This document shows positions 47,159 to 58,599 of a stretch of 64,000 bases of DNA, one piece after another. Numbering within the stretch: the stretch's first letter is position 1; each line of letters starts with the position of its first letter. The position numbers and the translations under genes are program-made. The stretch comes from Cyathus striatus. Its lineage: Eukaryota; Basidiomycota; Agaricomycetes; Agaricales; Nidulariaceae. The DNA lies in assembly GCA_025738555.1 (NCBI GenBank), contig JAOVFP010000021.1, positions 744,001 to 808,000 on the forward strand, given 5' to 3'. The notes under the pieces were generated by a model. The model was not told the DNA's origin. It ran no database searches and saw only the letters and a program-made list of their open reading frames with translations.

Positions 47159-48474
47159 GCAATGAGAATAGTGGTTGATATATTTATCGACGTTACAGCG
47201 TGGTCGCTATGTTCTTGAAGAGACTGAAGCAGATCTTCAGAAAGGAGCCAATCATTTCATTATGCAAGTATAGACACAGAAGTGAAATATTGTAGCACAT
47301 GAGCATGTATATGGGACAATTTACAAAATTGGGAACTTAGATGTCAGAGAGGGGTTTTATGTCCGAATGAAATTTCAAAAAAAAAAAAATGCTGGGTTTC
47401 ATGTTGCACCTCTCGTAGAGCTATTTAAAACAATGGTACCTCCAGACTTCGTGGGCATCTTAATATCCCCTACTTACCGGCATTAAATATACATAAAGTC
47501 ATATTGCTGAGGACCGGGTGGGTACGGGGCAAAGTTGATTATGCGCTATCGATTATGTAGAACGCGAATGTGTAAATGTCGAGGACAGTGGAAGCGATAA
47601 AGACTCAATTTGACAAGAGCTGAGTGTTCATCTTCAGTTGTCAATGTCAAGTATAAGACTTATTATGGACGGGGGTACTACTCCGGAGTCCGGGATATAT
47701 ATCTTACTGAAAGCTAGAGCGTTTTGAGAGCATTGCTCCAGCGAGTAAGTTAATGGCGAGTACTTACATTGAATAGACTAAGATAATTAAGAAATCAGTC
47801 CTTGATTGCTAACTTTCGCTAATCAGCGACAGTGAGAGATTGAGAGTGCCAAGATACGGCAATGAAATGGTATCAATTGATGTCTGCTGATACTTCGGAT
47901 GCAACGAGCGGAGGAAAGCAGAAATAGAAATGGGTTTTGGCAGCTACGTGGTAATAATGTTTTCTGGATTGATATATTATAAAATCATACTTCAGTTTTA
48001 CTGACAGTTATATGTGTCTAGAATCTGACCAGAATCGATACTTGTGAAGGGTTCCGAATGTCCGAAATTCTGTCCAGGGTAACGCACTGGATACCAAACC
48101 CTATCAGACCCCTTAAGTACAAGTAAGTATGTACTGTATATTCGGAAAGTTCAAGCCCAGGGCCTAGGCGTCTAAGTACATGAAACATTCGATTATGTAA
48201 GTAATGATAACACTAGTTACTTACTAGTTATTGAGTTACCCGAAAAACTCTCGCGGGTCCTAAGTTGTACATATATACTTCCTGAAAATTTCCCGTACAG
48301 CGCTTAAGTTACATAATTATTGTAACCTCATATCTTAAGTTTCTAATTCAACCGAAGTATAAGTATGTAAAGGGCTTGGTGGGAACTGATTCTCCTTTCT
48401 ACGCCCCGCCCTTTCTCGATCCTGTTGTGTACTAACTTCTAGGTAGCCTGCGCCGTTCCTTAGCCATCTAGGTA
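47159..48474. other. intergenic, nothing recognised
   Basis: This 1.3-kb AT-rich spacer between the two DUF6534-like copies includes a 13-A run near 47378-47390. I see no gene or clear repeat. Confidence 0.5.
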
Positions 48475-50466
48475 ATGAGCATACCAATAGTACTACCTGC
48501 AACAATCCCCACCAAGTACGGTCCTATGCTCGTGGCTACTTTCGTTAACGCCCAGTATGTTTTGTTTCATGTGTTTCAAACTGACTAACAAACCGGCAAT
48601 TAAGCGCTTACGGAGTTGCATTGGTACGAAATACAGCCTGGCATTGTACGTAATGGTTGCTCATTATACTTCCATCATCTACAGATAATGGTTGTGCAGT
48701 ATTTCAGACTCCACTCTGCTGGTGATTCAGCACTTACGAAAGGAACAGTCGGCCTTCTTAGGTACGTCTCCATTTTTCCTAAAGCTCCATAGTACTATTT
48801 GTTAACCCAAATCTATATTTACAAGTATTTCAGCCACCGTTGAAGTTATTTGTGCTTGCCTACAGGTCTTCGACTATTTAATATTGAAATTCGGAAGATC
48901 TGAGCTGTTCAACGCAATGTCCAAGTGGGTCGCAGTAGATTCAAATGTCAGCACTGATATAACTACAACTTTCGCAGCCCTACATTGGTATGCTGTTTAC
49001 AGTCATATTTTAGAAACTACTTACCACGAAAACCTCAGGGAAAGTATATAACTGCTGTGTGTTTCGGCCTTCATTGATATATATGCCTGCGCTCACTATG
49101 TCGTTTATCCAGTATTTCACTGCATTCACCGCTCAGATGTGAGCCAGGACTGGCACTACATATTGAGTCATGGAAAGATGATCACACTTCTCTGCTTATT
49201 TTAGGTTCTATGCATCTCGTATTTGGTCATGTAAGATTGTCAAGTGATCGATCTAAATTTGTTTAAGCTAACCAAATAATCAGTAACCAGATACATGCCG
49301 CGGAAGCTGCGAATACTTACACTCCCAGTAATGATGTTAGCGATAATGCAAATGGGTAAGCAATAATAAGATTACTTCTAAATGAATAAACCAACATATT
49401 ATTGATGTTCATATCCACTTTCATAATAACAGCGGCGGGTTTAAGTAAGTTAATCAAGTTTAATTGTATCCAGAATTCGTCTCAAAGAGTCGTCATTTTC
49501 GATAGCGCAAGTCATCATCATGTGCAGTATGATTTTGTCATCATAATCGGATGTCAAACTAATTCAGCATGCTTTATATTCCGAATACTGCAGGGGTCAT
49601 GCAGGAACATTCTCCAACCTTAAGAAGAATAACAAATTATGCATAGTATTTACATCTCGTCATAATCGAGTCACGCAGCTCCTCTGACATATTAACTTAT
49701 TGTTTTCAGCGATTATTAATTGCACAGGGCGTTTTCACTGCCATATGCGATATGACCATAACTGCGTCATTTTATACTATTTTCCATTCCAACCGCTCTA
49801 GAATTAGAACGTTTGTAAATTTTGAAAATAATGTTTCTGCTAACAATTTACATTGTTATATTCCAGTCGGACGCACTCTATCCTTAACAAGTTTATTATT
49901 TATGCCATAAATCGCGCTGCAGCAACAAGGTATATATTCTGTATTTTAGCTCTATAACATCTGTAAGCTCATGTTACATAGCGTATGCTCTTTTGTTGGC
50001 GTACTCACGGTAGGTGAAATTACAAAATGGAAGACTTTTAAGTGAAAATAGTAATAAACGTGATAGTTCTGCCTTTTCTGTGGAACATATATTTAGTATG
50101 TTGATACTTTCTCCTTAGTGTTGTCGATTGATGTACTAATTCACTTGACTTAGCCTGATCCCAGTGCTTGCTAATACTGATTGTACGCACTGCTATTGCA
50201 TTGTCGAAATTAACTTTGAAGCATGTTTCCTAGTACATGTTATCTCGGTAGTCAGCGTGTACGTATATATTTTGCTTCATTCCTCGAGTACTGATGAGCA
50301 TTTCGGCAGCCTCACTGCAAGAGGAAGTTTAAGGGAAGATGAATATTCTTTTCACCTTTCCGGCATCGAAATACCATCTGTCAGAGGCACTGGCGTACCA
50401 ATACAAACTGTAGGCGAGTTTCCAAGTATCAAAATAAATGCTAATACCACATTCAAAGGACAATAA
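48475..50466 (+). CDS. DUF6534-like membrane protein, copy B
   Basis: This paralogue of copy A lies about 3.3 kb downstream in the same orientation. From ATG 48475 it reads MSIPIVLPATIPTKYGPMLV.., the family-like first helix. It continues with VQYFRLHSAGDSALTKGTVGLL, VFDYLILKFGRSELFNAMSKW, YFTAFTAQM, FYASRIWSLTRYMPRKLRILTLP, GVFTAICDMTITASFYTIFHSNRS, RTHSILNKFIIYAINRAAATR and the tail LTARGSLREDEYSFHLSGIEIP (stop 50464-50466). Membrane helices are spread over many short exons. I did not prove every junction, but all family blocks are present in order. The function of this family is unknown. Confidence 0.68.
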
Positions 50467-50722
50467 TAATTATTCTGATGATGTCTTGGTGAATAGTACG
50501 CCAAATATGGGCAGTACAGTAGTATAAGTAGTTCTGGATCATTTATTTCGGCATATTTATATAATTTTATTTACTTAATTCGCCAATTATCCATCACAGT
50601 AGTACATTCTCATTAAGCTCAGAAGCGAGGATTCCTGCGGGTTTGACTTTATTCGTAGTATCTCGACTGAAATAGGAGATAAGTACTGTTGACACTACAA
50701 CTACATGGCGCTTAGTTATTAC

Positions 50723-50812
50723 GGGTCGATGGCGTAGTTGGTTATCGCATCTGTCTAACATATCAGTTGATGGTAACACAGAAGGTCCTCAGTTCGAACC
50801 TGGGTCGACTCA
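50723..50812 (+). tRNA. tRNA-Val (AAC) with 16-bp intron
   Basis: The acceptor stem pairs GGGTCGA (50723-50729) with TCGACTC (50805-50811), followed by discriminator A. The D arm contains GGCGTAGTTGG, and the T arm CTCAG-TTCGAAC-CTGGG carries the B box GTTCGAACC. The anticodon stem TCTGT/ACAGA closes a loop CTAACAC with anticodon AAC. The 16 bases TATCAGTTGATGGTAA (50761-50776) interrupt the loop one base 3' of the anticodon, the standard nuclear tRNA intron site. A T-run follows at 50817-50820. Confidence 0.93.
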
Positions 50813-51351
50813 TATATTTTGTTATGTACATCCTTTTGTGTATTTTTGTATTTCATGTCTGTGAGCATGGTAAAGCCTGTTCTGTGTTCTGTACGCCTTA
50901 ATTGCATATTATTGCGGTACAATGATGAATCGATGACTTTGAATAGTAACCACATGTAAACTATTGTGTTATTTTTGATTTCGCCTTTTCTCCTCCCTCA
51001 AGACTCCACCTTGATCACACGTAATTCACTTAACACTGAAAATTTTCTAATAATATCTGAATTTGCCGACCGCGTATCCTGGCTTCTTTACCATAAGTTA
51101 TAACTATAAGCGATGTTCTGTTTCCCGTCCCACGACAGCCCACGCCGACAGCCAACAAGATCATGTAGTAAGTAGTCCATCATCTTATCAATCACTACCA
51201 ATCTGACATATCACTTGTACCTAGGCTTCGGAAGCATGCCATAAACCTCCTTCGTCGAGCAGTTGATTGAGACACCCGAAAGAGCCGCAAGGTATTTAAA
51301 AGAACAGTTACTGGAATAACTTCCGAAAAAAACTCTTCGTCACCAAAAAAC

Positions 51352-52599
51352 ATGCTGCCCGTAGTCCCACACTATCTTATAGTCATAGGAACACTCCTCC
51401 TCGGTCTCACATCGAAATCTACCTCATCCCGGAGAATATTCTTCTTCTTCGCCCTTACAATCTTCCTTCTTATCTTTGCCACTCCCCATCCGGACTTGGA
51501 TCCTTCAATAAAATATCAGATCGGCCTTAATGGCTCGTTTATCGTTTCAGCCGCGTTCGACTTTCTCGTTCTCCGCTCTAATCCCCAGGATACGCTGAAG
51601 CATAATAAGCAAACCACACCCGTATCCAACCTCAGTTTCTTCCCCAGACTCAAATGGGCTGCGGGTCTTTTGTTCAACTATCGAGGCGTGAACTGGACGC
51701 ACGTGGTTCGTGGGCTCCGTTATCCTCAACACAAAACACGTTGGGGATTCGTGTTTTCCCAACTCAAGTGGGCGGCGTTTTACTTCACCCTGTCAGATAT
51801 TGTGGGTGCAATCATGCGTCGAAACCCTGCTATGCACTATCCCCCAACCGAGGCTATGTCTGCGCGTGGGGTGTCATGGCAAACCACTAATGTGATCTTG
51901 TTCTGGTTGGGTCTGGTTACTTTGCAAAACCGCATGTACAACTTTATATCCGCGTTGTCGGTTGCCGTGGGCGTGTCAGATCCAGAAGATTGGCCAGATT
52001 TCTTTGGTGTATGGCTGGATACGAAGAGTATACGATCATTTTGGGGGTAAGTAAATCCGTTCAGATTGGTGAGTTTCCAACTGATGTGGGTGATTTAACT
52101 CAACAGTCGAAGCTGGCATCAATGTCTTCGAAGGGTATGTTCATAATTGTTTTAGTACCAACTCTCTTCGATACTAATTATCGCGCACTAGTCTATCCAG
52201 CCGCACTCAAAATATCTTACCCAAAAAATCCTACACCTCTCACCTACCAGCCTAGCTACAACGTATATTGAACTTTACACATGTTTCTTCCTCTCAGGAT
52301 TATACCACGCAGCAGGTGACTGGGTTGTCCAACGAAACTCTGAAACAGCGTTGGTTAACGTCAAGTACTTCGTACTGCAAGCAGCCATAATGACGCTTGA
52401 AGACTTCCTTATTTTCCTCGGTAAAAAAGTTGGCATGATGAAGATTCCAACTATTGTGTCGTATGCATGGGTTCTGGGTTGGATGACAGTTACTTGTCCT
52501 GCGTGGGTAGAGAGCATGGTGGTGGGGAACAACCTTTCCTTTGCTCCAATTCTGTCTGTGGTTGAAATGGTTTTGAGTAGTTTTGCAGTTGGGTTATAA
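51352..52599 (+). CDS. wax synthase-like membrane O-acyltransferase
   Basis: The protein resembles the wax-synthase-domain acyltransferases common in basidiomycete genomes and sometimes found in terpenoid and polyketide loci, where they acylate alcohols. Three exons (51352-52046, 52107-52134, 52192-52599) give 376 residues. There are about eight hydrophobic helices, beginning PHYLIVIGTLLLGL. Diagnostic blocks are RGVNWTHVVRGLRYP, RSFWGRSWHQCLRR spanning introns 1 and 2 (the His is the likely catalytic residue) and FLSGLYHAAGDWV. The second intron must splice to 52192 so that the frame runs through ..HLSPTSLATTYIELYTCFFLSG. It lies 15 kb from the cluster core, so membership is uncertain. The tRNA upstream is on the same strand. 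Confidence 0.88.
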
Positions 52600-52978
52600 G
52601 CTGTGGTATTGTGATTAGGGTTCTTGAATAATTAATTATAATCCATCAAATAACTAGCCCCATTTAGCGATAATACTGTTATATACAACGACCCCATACT
52701 ATCGTGCTAACCAACAAGCTTCCAGTACTGGTCAATATGATTAATGATCCAGTAAGTAGTTAAATTTAGGATGGCGTATAGCATTCTCTCCATATGACCT
52801 AAGAAATTGGGTTTAAAAAGTACAGAGATGGTTCATGTCATAGGTAAATAAACTCAAGTGTAGCTTATCCTGTAGGCTATGACTATTTCACTATCGAAAA
52901 CTTCACATTACGCATATGGAATATTTGCAAGGTGTTATCGGCTTTGGAATATGATGAGAAGCTCTCCTCTGCACCACC

Positions 52979-54395
52979 TGTAAGAGTTGGGTTAAGGTTT
53001 ACAGTAGTACATAAGTAGACTTGCTTACATCACCACTCTTTAGTCTTTCTTACCATCATCCCTACGCCTGTGTAGCTAGTTTCTCCCTATAGAACTGGTC
53101 TTACGCACTTGGGACTGAGGAAGGCTCACCCTGTAGAGGACTACACCTCTACACTTTTTTGCGTAGCCTGCTATAGGCTGCCAGCTGCCAGTGTTAGGCT
53201 GGTCTCACCCAACTCTTATCTCCAACCCTTTGTGAGAGGTTCTCTGACCTCTTACCTTCTGGCTCTGCAGTTCTAGTGCTCAACAGCATTTGTGGCTTTC
53301 CTGGGTTGTTCATTGGAGGATTCTCTTAGGGTTTTCAGGCTGTGTAGGAGGTGATCATATGATGGTTGGGCCATATCTCGGGATCGAAGGCACGTATTCG
53401 CATGGTTGTTTTTGCGTTCAACTCTACTCGTCGATACGTTTCCATCGCCCCCTCATTCATCCCGATCCGACCACTCCTTGGCTCACCATCGCCGTCGACA
53501 TCCCCCACGATGTTCGGACAGTCTCGGATCCAGTTCCGATTCGTTCCGCTCGCTCTTTTGGGTGTGCGTAGCCCTCGTTCAGACCTTTCCGAGGACTCCT
53601 TACGCGTCACGCTACGACGCCTGGATCGTGCGCTATCGCATTTTTCGTCGACACCTCCATTCCTTCTACCACCCCCCATTCCTATCCCCTGTTCAGCCTC
53701 TTTTGCACCGTTATCCCAGCACCTGGATACTCAGCTGGGTCCCTATTGCACCCTATCACTGCTGGAGCCTTGTTCATCTCGGAGATCTGTGTTGTATTCG
53801 CATTCCCCTTCATTTCTGGTGATACCGACCTCATATCACTACCATCACACTCCTTCGACACAAACTCTCTCTTCAAAATATCTCCTATGTGCCTCTCTTT
53901 GGTTGGTCTATGTTATTGAGGAGGCCTTGGTTGTTAGCATGGGTGGTCCCTACGCGCCTGGACAGTCTATGAGAGGCTGTTTCTCGAGCAGGCCTTGGTT
54001 GTTAGCCTATATGTGGTCCCTACGCGCCTCGCATGGTCACCTTGTCGGCTCTGCCTAGTATTTGGTGGGGGTGAGGCCTTGGTTTGTGATTGTTGAGGGT
54101 GTTTCTCCTAGGTTTTTGGTGGACTTTTGGATGGTTGCTCTAGGTAGTTTCCATCCATCCTTTCCTTTGGCTCTCTCCAGGTGAGATTGAGCCCCCTGGG
54201 ATCAATCTAGTAGGGGAGTATGTAAGAGTTGGGTTAAGGTTTACAGTAGTACATAAGTAGACTTGCTTACATCACCACTCTTTAGTCTTTCTTACCATCA
54301 TCCCTATGCCTGTGTAGCTAGTTTCTCCCTATAGAACTGGTCTTACGCACTTGGGACTGAGGAAGGCTCACCCTGTAGAGGACTACACCTCTACA
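52979..54395 (+). mobile_element. miniature LTR retrotransposon (TRIM-like)
   Basis: Two 175-bp direct repeats (52979-53153 and 54221-54395) start TGTAAGAGTTGGG and end CTCTACA, i.e. TG..CA ends. I see a single difference (C/T at about 53074/54316). The 1,417-bp element is flanked by a perfect 5-bp duplication, CCACC (52974-52978 and 54396-54400). A purine-rich tract, AGTAGGGGAGTA, precedes the right repeat. No gag or pol is present. The interior is CT-rich with a short internal repeat (GGCCTTGGTTGTTAGC at about 53924 and 53992). Near-identical LTRs mean recent insertion, presumably mobilised by an autonomous relative elsewhere. A primer-binding site could not be identified. Confidence 0.88.
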
Positions 54396-54889
54396 CCACC
54401 GGCCTCTGTTCAATTGTTACTCTACTTCAGAAGTGCTATATTTTAGTAAAATGATATGGTTAGCTATGAACAGTCTTAACCACAGCCAACAGTAAAAATA
54501 TTCCCGTCTATACGTATAACACGGAATTGTGTTCATCTAGTACCTGGATATACCCTGGTTCGAGGTACGACTACATCTGTCATGCATAGTCTTCATTTCA
54601 GCTCGTCACGCTAAATCTTTTGTGGAAATTCAAACATCATTGCTACAGTTTCTCCCTTAGATGACACATCCAGTCTGTATGATTGATTGCAAACTAACGA
54701 AGCAAAAAATGCTCACTGTATCTCCGGAATGCAGCCATGGGAGCCGAAAGGTAGCCCCGCCAACAAGATGGCTATCATGCTAATACACCGCATCTGCTTA
54801 GTTATCTTGGTTCTAGTTACATCTTTTCTTATTCTGCAACCGCATACATACTATATAAATATATCTTCAGACACAAGATGTTAATATAC

Positions 54890-55400
54890 AGCATGCATTG
54901 ACTTAAGTTTGGTGCAAGCTGCAGTTTCCTCTGTACAATGTCGCAGTGTTGAAATCATGTTATCCATCTTCACCGATGTCGCACCAGTAAAATATACCTT
55001 AGTGTATTTGCGTAACTGAGGGGAACTCCGCTCAATATTTAAAAAGATTTTTATTTGCTCACTTCCCATCATCCTATCATGGCATCAAGTACAGTATTAC
55101 TATCGAAACAAGCTTAGTGAAAGCTATAATTTCCACTGCACAATGTTGCGATGTTAGAATAAAATATTACTTTATACACATTGAAAAACTGTTGTTTTAA
55201 ATGTAGGGCAACCTAGTATAAAAGACTTACGAAGATATATCACAGGATCAACTTCTGGAGTGGTACTATCTTACCTCTACACTAAGCCTCTAGTCTATAT
55301 AAAGCCGAGTATGCATAAATATTTGAAGTGCTGGTACAAGCAAATATTACCTTTGCATCAGGTTGTAGTGTTGTGATGGTCACTATATAATCAATAATAC
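54890..55400. repeat. diverged ~200-bp repeat units, left block
   Basis: Similar segments recur near 54910, 55110 and 55330. Each contains a variant of GTGCAAGCTGCAGTTTCC followed by CTGTACAATGTYGCAGTGTTG. They resemble the right block at 58600-59900 and are interrupted by the TIR element between the two. No coding function was seen. Confidence 0.5.
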
Positions 55401-55585
55401 CACTAGCTAGCTCCATTTTCACGACAGTTTTTCCTTGAAAGTCACCCTTTTTCTCTTCTCAAAAATAAATTAATTCGCGATCACCTATTTTTTGGATATT
55501 TGGTAAAAAGTTTAAAAAAATTCTCGACACCAGCCAATAGTCCCAGGCATGTACAATGTGTCTTATCATATTGACCCTCCACTAT

Positions 55586-58156
55586 GGGGGCACATAGAAA
55601 ATTCCGGGCACACACAAAAGTGAGCGTGATTGAGTGTGCCACACTCAAGGCCAAATTTTCATGCACAAAAGTGAGCGTGATTGAGCATGTCATGCACAAA
55701 AGTGAGCATGATTGAGCATGTCACGCTCAAGGTATTTATTTTAGTTCTAAATGGCCCATTTGTGGGCCAAAAAGAGTGTAAATCAAATGTACATACTAGT
55801 GTTGTATGTCTGTGTCATATTTTGAATGTGAGTGATGTTTCTAATCAAGATATGAGGTCAAATCTTGAAGAATAATATTTATACTTCATGCTCATGTTCA
55901 TGCTCAAGGTGTGAGCATGGATTGAGTGTGCACGCACACATCATGCTCAAGATTTTACTTCACGCTCAGGGTCAACATCTCACGCACAGGGTCCATACAT
56001 TCACACACAGGGTCTAAGTTTTCACACTCAAGGTCATCAACTCACACTCAAGGTCTGTCAACTCACGCTCAAAGTCTTTACTTCATGCTCACAAAAAAAT
56101 TATATGTTACATTTATATTTTGGCTTCACTTACATGTGGGAGGAAAAGTAAGTTGCAAGTGTAATATTTGGAGCATGAATAGGAATACCAATCACACTCA
56201 GACATTGAGTGTGAGTGTAATACTTGTGAGCATGAATAGGTGAGTGTAATACTTGTGAGTGTGAATAGGAATACCAATTATACTCATGCTCAAGTTGAAT
56301 GCAAGTGTAATATTTGTGAGTGTGAGTAAGAATACCAATCACGCTCACACTCAAGTTAAAGAATATTGAGTGTGAGTGTAATACTTGTGAGCATGAATAG
56401 GAATACCAATTATACTCACACTCAAGTTGAATGCCAGTGTAATATTTGTGAGTGTGAGTAAGAATACCAATCATGCTCACACTCAAGTTAAAGGACTTTG
56501 AGCATGAGTGTAATACTTGTGAGCATGAATAGGAATACCAATTATACTCAAGCTCAAGTTGAATGCAAGTGTAATATTTGTGAGCATGAGTAAGGATACC
56601 AATCACACTCACACTCAAGTTGAATGCAAGTGTAATATTTGTGAGTGTGAGTAAGAATACCAATCATGCTCATGCTCAAGTTAAAGGATATTGAGTGTGA
56701 GTGTAATACTTGTGAGTGTGAATAGGAATACCAATTATACTCATGCTCAAGTTGAATGCAAGTGTAATATTTGTGAGCGTGAGTAAGGATACCAATCACA
56801 CTCACACTCAAGTTAAAGAACATTGAGCATGAGTGTAATACTTGTGAGTGTGAATAGGAATACCACACTCACACTCAAGTTGAATGCAAGTATAATATTT
56901 GTGAGCATGAGTAAGAATACCAATCATGCTCATGCTCAAGTTAAAGGATATTGAGTGTGAGTGTAATACTTGTGAGCATGAATAGGAATACCAATTATAC
57001 TCATGCTCAAGTTGAATGCAAGTGTAATATTTGTGAGTGTGAGTAAGAATACCAATCACACTCATGCTCAAGTTAAAGGACATTGAGCGTGAGTGTAATA
57101 CTTGTGAGCGTGAATAGGAATACCACACTCACACTCAAGTTAAAGAACATTGAGTGTGAGTGTAATACTTGTGAGCATGAATAGGAATACCAATTATACT
57201 CATGCTCAAGTTAAAGGGCATTGAGCATGAGTGTAATATTTGTGAGCATGAGTAAAAATGCCAATCACACTCACACTCAAGTTAAAGGACATTGAGTGCA
57301 AGTGTAAATAAGTATTATAAATGTGATAGAATACCTATCATGCTCATGCTCAAATCAAAGGGCATTGAGTATGAGTGTAAATATAATACTGACATGCAGT
57401 TATACTATGCAAATATGTGTGATAGGTAGTAGTCTATCCTGTATTGCTCCCTGCTTCGTTGTGAATTTCCCTGCTTTTTTATTAAGCCCCCTTTCTTGTT
57501 CTGAAGTTCCCTACTTCACTGTAAAGCCCCATTCTTTGTTTTGAATTTCCCATGGTCTCTGCTTCATTGTGAATCCCCCTGCCTTGTTCTTAATTTTCCT
57601 GCTTCATTGTAAAGCTTCCTGTAATTTTCTGAGCCCCCTGTTTCATTATAAACTTCCCCTGTTTCTACTGTTCAATATATACCATTCTCTAGCTCTATAA
57701 ATTTTTAACTGTTAGTCTGAATTACTGCTACACTCTCTGAGTCATTTTTTCAACTTGTAGATCATATGTACACTCTCTGAATCATTTATATACACTCTAA
57801 ATCATATCTAAACACTCTGGATCATTGGTATACATTTTAAATCAATATACACTCATAAAGAAGACAATAACAATGAAATATATATAAAACCCACTGGTGT
57901 TCTTCAATTATTACATTACAGTGCTTAGTATATACCAAATTGTATTAAAAACATGCTTTACTATGCCAATTATTCAGTATGTAGTTGATATAAGACAGCC
58001 AGTTGGCTCACACTCATATAAGGATTATTCACGCTCATGTATAGAATATTCACACTCACATCACGCACAGGGTCGAATTTTCATGCTCAATAGGTGAGTG
58101 TGCACGCTCAACTCACGCTCACTTTTGTGTGTGCCCAGAATTTTCTTGCTGCCCCC
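55586..58156. mobile_element. 2.6-kb TIR element filled with minisatellite
   Basis: The termini are inverted repeats: left GGGGGCACATAGAAAATTCC followed by GGGCACACACAAAAGTGAGC, and right the reverse complement with few mismatches (58107-58156). The element is flanked by ACTAT on both sides (55581-55585 and 58157-58161). Because the end bases are ambiguous, the match extends to a 9-bp duplication CCACTATGG (55579-55587 and 58155-58163). The interior is almost wholly repetitive: AGTGAGCGTGATTGAG-type motifs near both ends, the minisatellite at 56130-57370, C/T-rich units of about 18-20 bp (57440-57670) and TACACTCTCTGAATCAT-type units (57730-57850). There is no transposase. Superfamily is unclear, possibly Mutator-like. 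Confidence 0.75.
56130..57370. repeat. minisatellite, ~133-bp unit of two half-units
   Basis: The array alternates two related half-units of about 67 bp. One contains GTAATACTTGTGAGCATGAA and ACCAATTATACTC, the other GTAATATTTGTGAGTGTGAG and ACCAATCACACTC. Both end in CTCAAGTT. Spacing of the first marker is mostly about 130-133 bp with some loss. Internally the units are built from interchangeable decamer-like words (GAGTGTGAGT, GAGCATGAGT and their complements), so single strands can form hairpins. The long minus-strand frames here are translations of the repeat. Confidence 0.85.
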
Positions 58157-58599
58157 ACTATGGCTTGAACATCATGCATACCATAGTGATTTACTTTATA
58201 TGGTTGCACTATTTTGCGGTATTGGAATAGCCACTGACAGTGCCTATACATGCTACTCACCTCTATTGAATATTGAATCCATCCCTATCCTCCCATATAA
58301 TTTCCCTTCGCTCGTCACTGTTACTTAAAATTAATACTAATCATATCTGAATTTTGTCAAGTAGACTGTTAAAGACCCATAAATGTTTTTGGCTAACTGA
58401 TCAGGGTATCACATACTAAAATATGTGACTGTCTTCATGTACATAGCTAGGGTTGTACTGTGAGGCCTACAGATTTTGACGTTGCCATTCCGAGAATTGG
58501 CATTGCCTTGCATTGCCGCCTACATAAGTGCTGACATCCATGTTCGAGTCCCAAACTGTGTCGCTGGTAATAAATACAGTCAATAAGTAGGATTGCCTT

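Noticed and set aside
56130..57128. Three long minus-strand frames (177, 104 and 106 codons) rich in HSYSQVLHS-type repeats
   Set aside because: They are translations of the minisatellite in a frame without stops. The same words occur in both strands and there are no gene-like ends.
58450..58560. tRNA-like B box ATGTTCGAGTCCC
   Set aside because: No pairing acceptor stem, A box or anticodon arm could be built around it.
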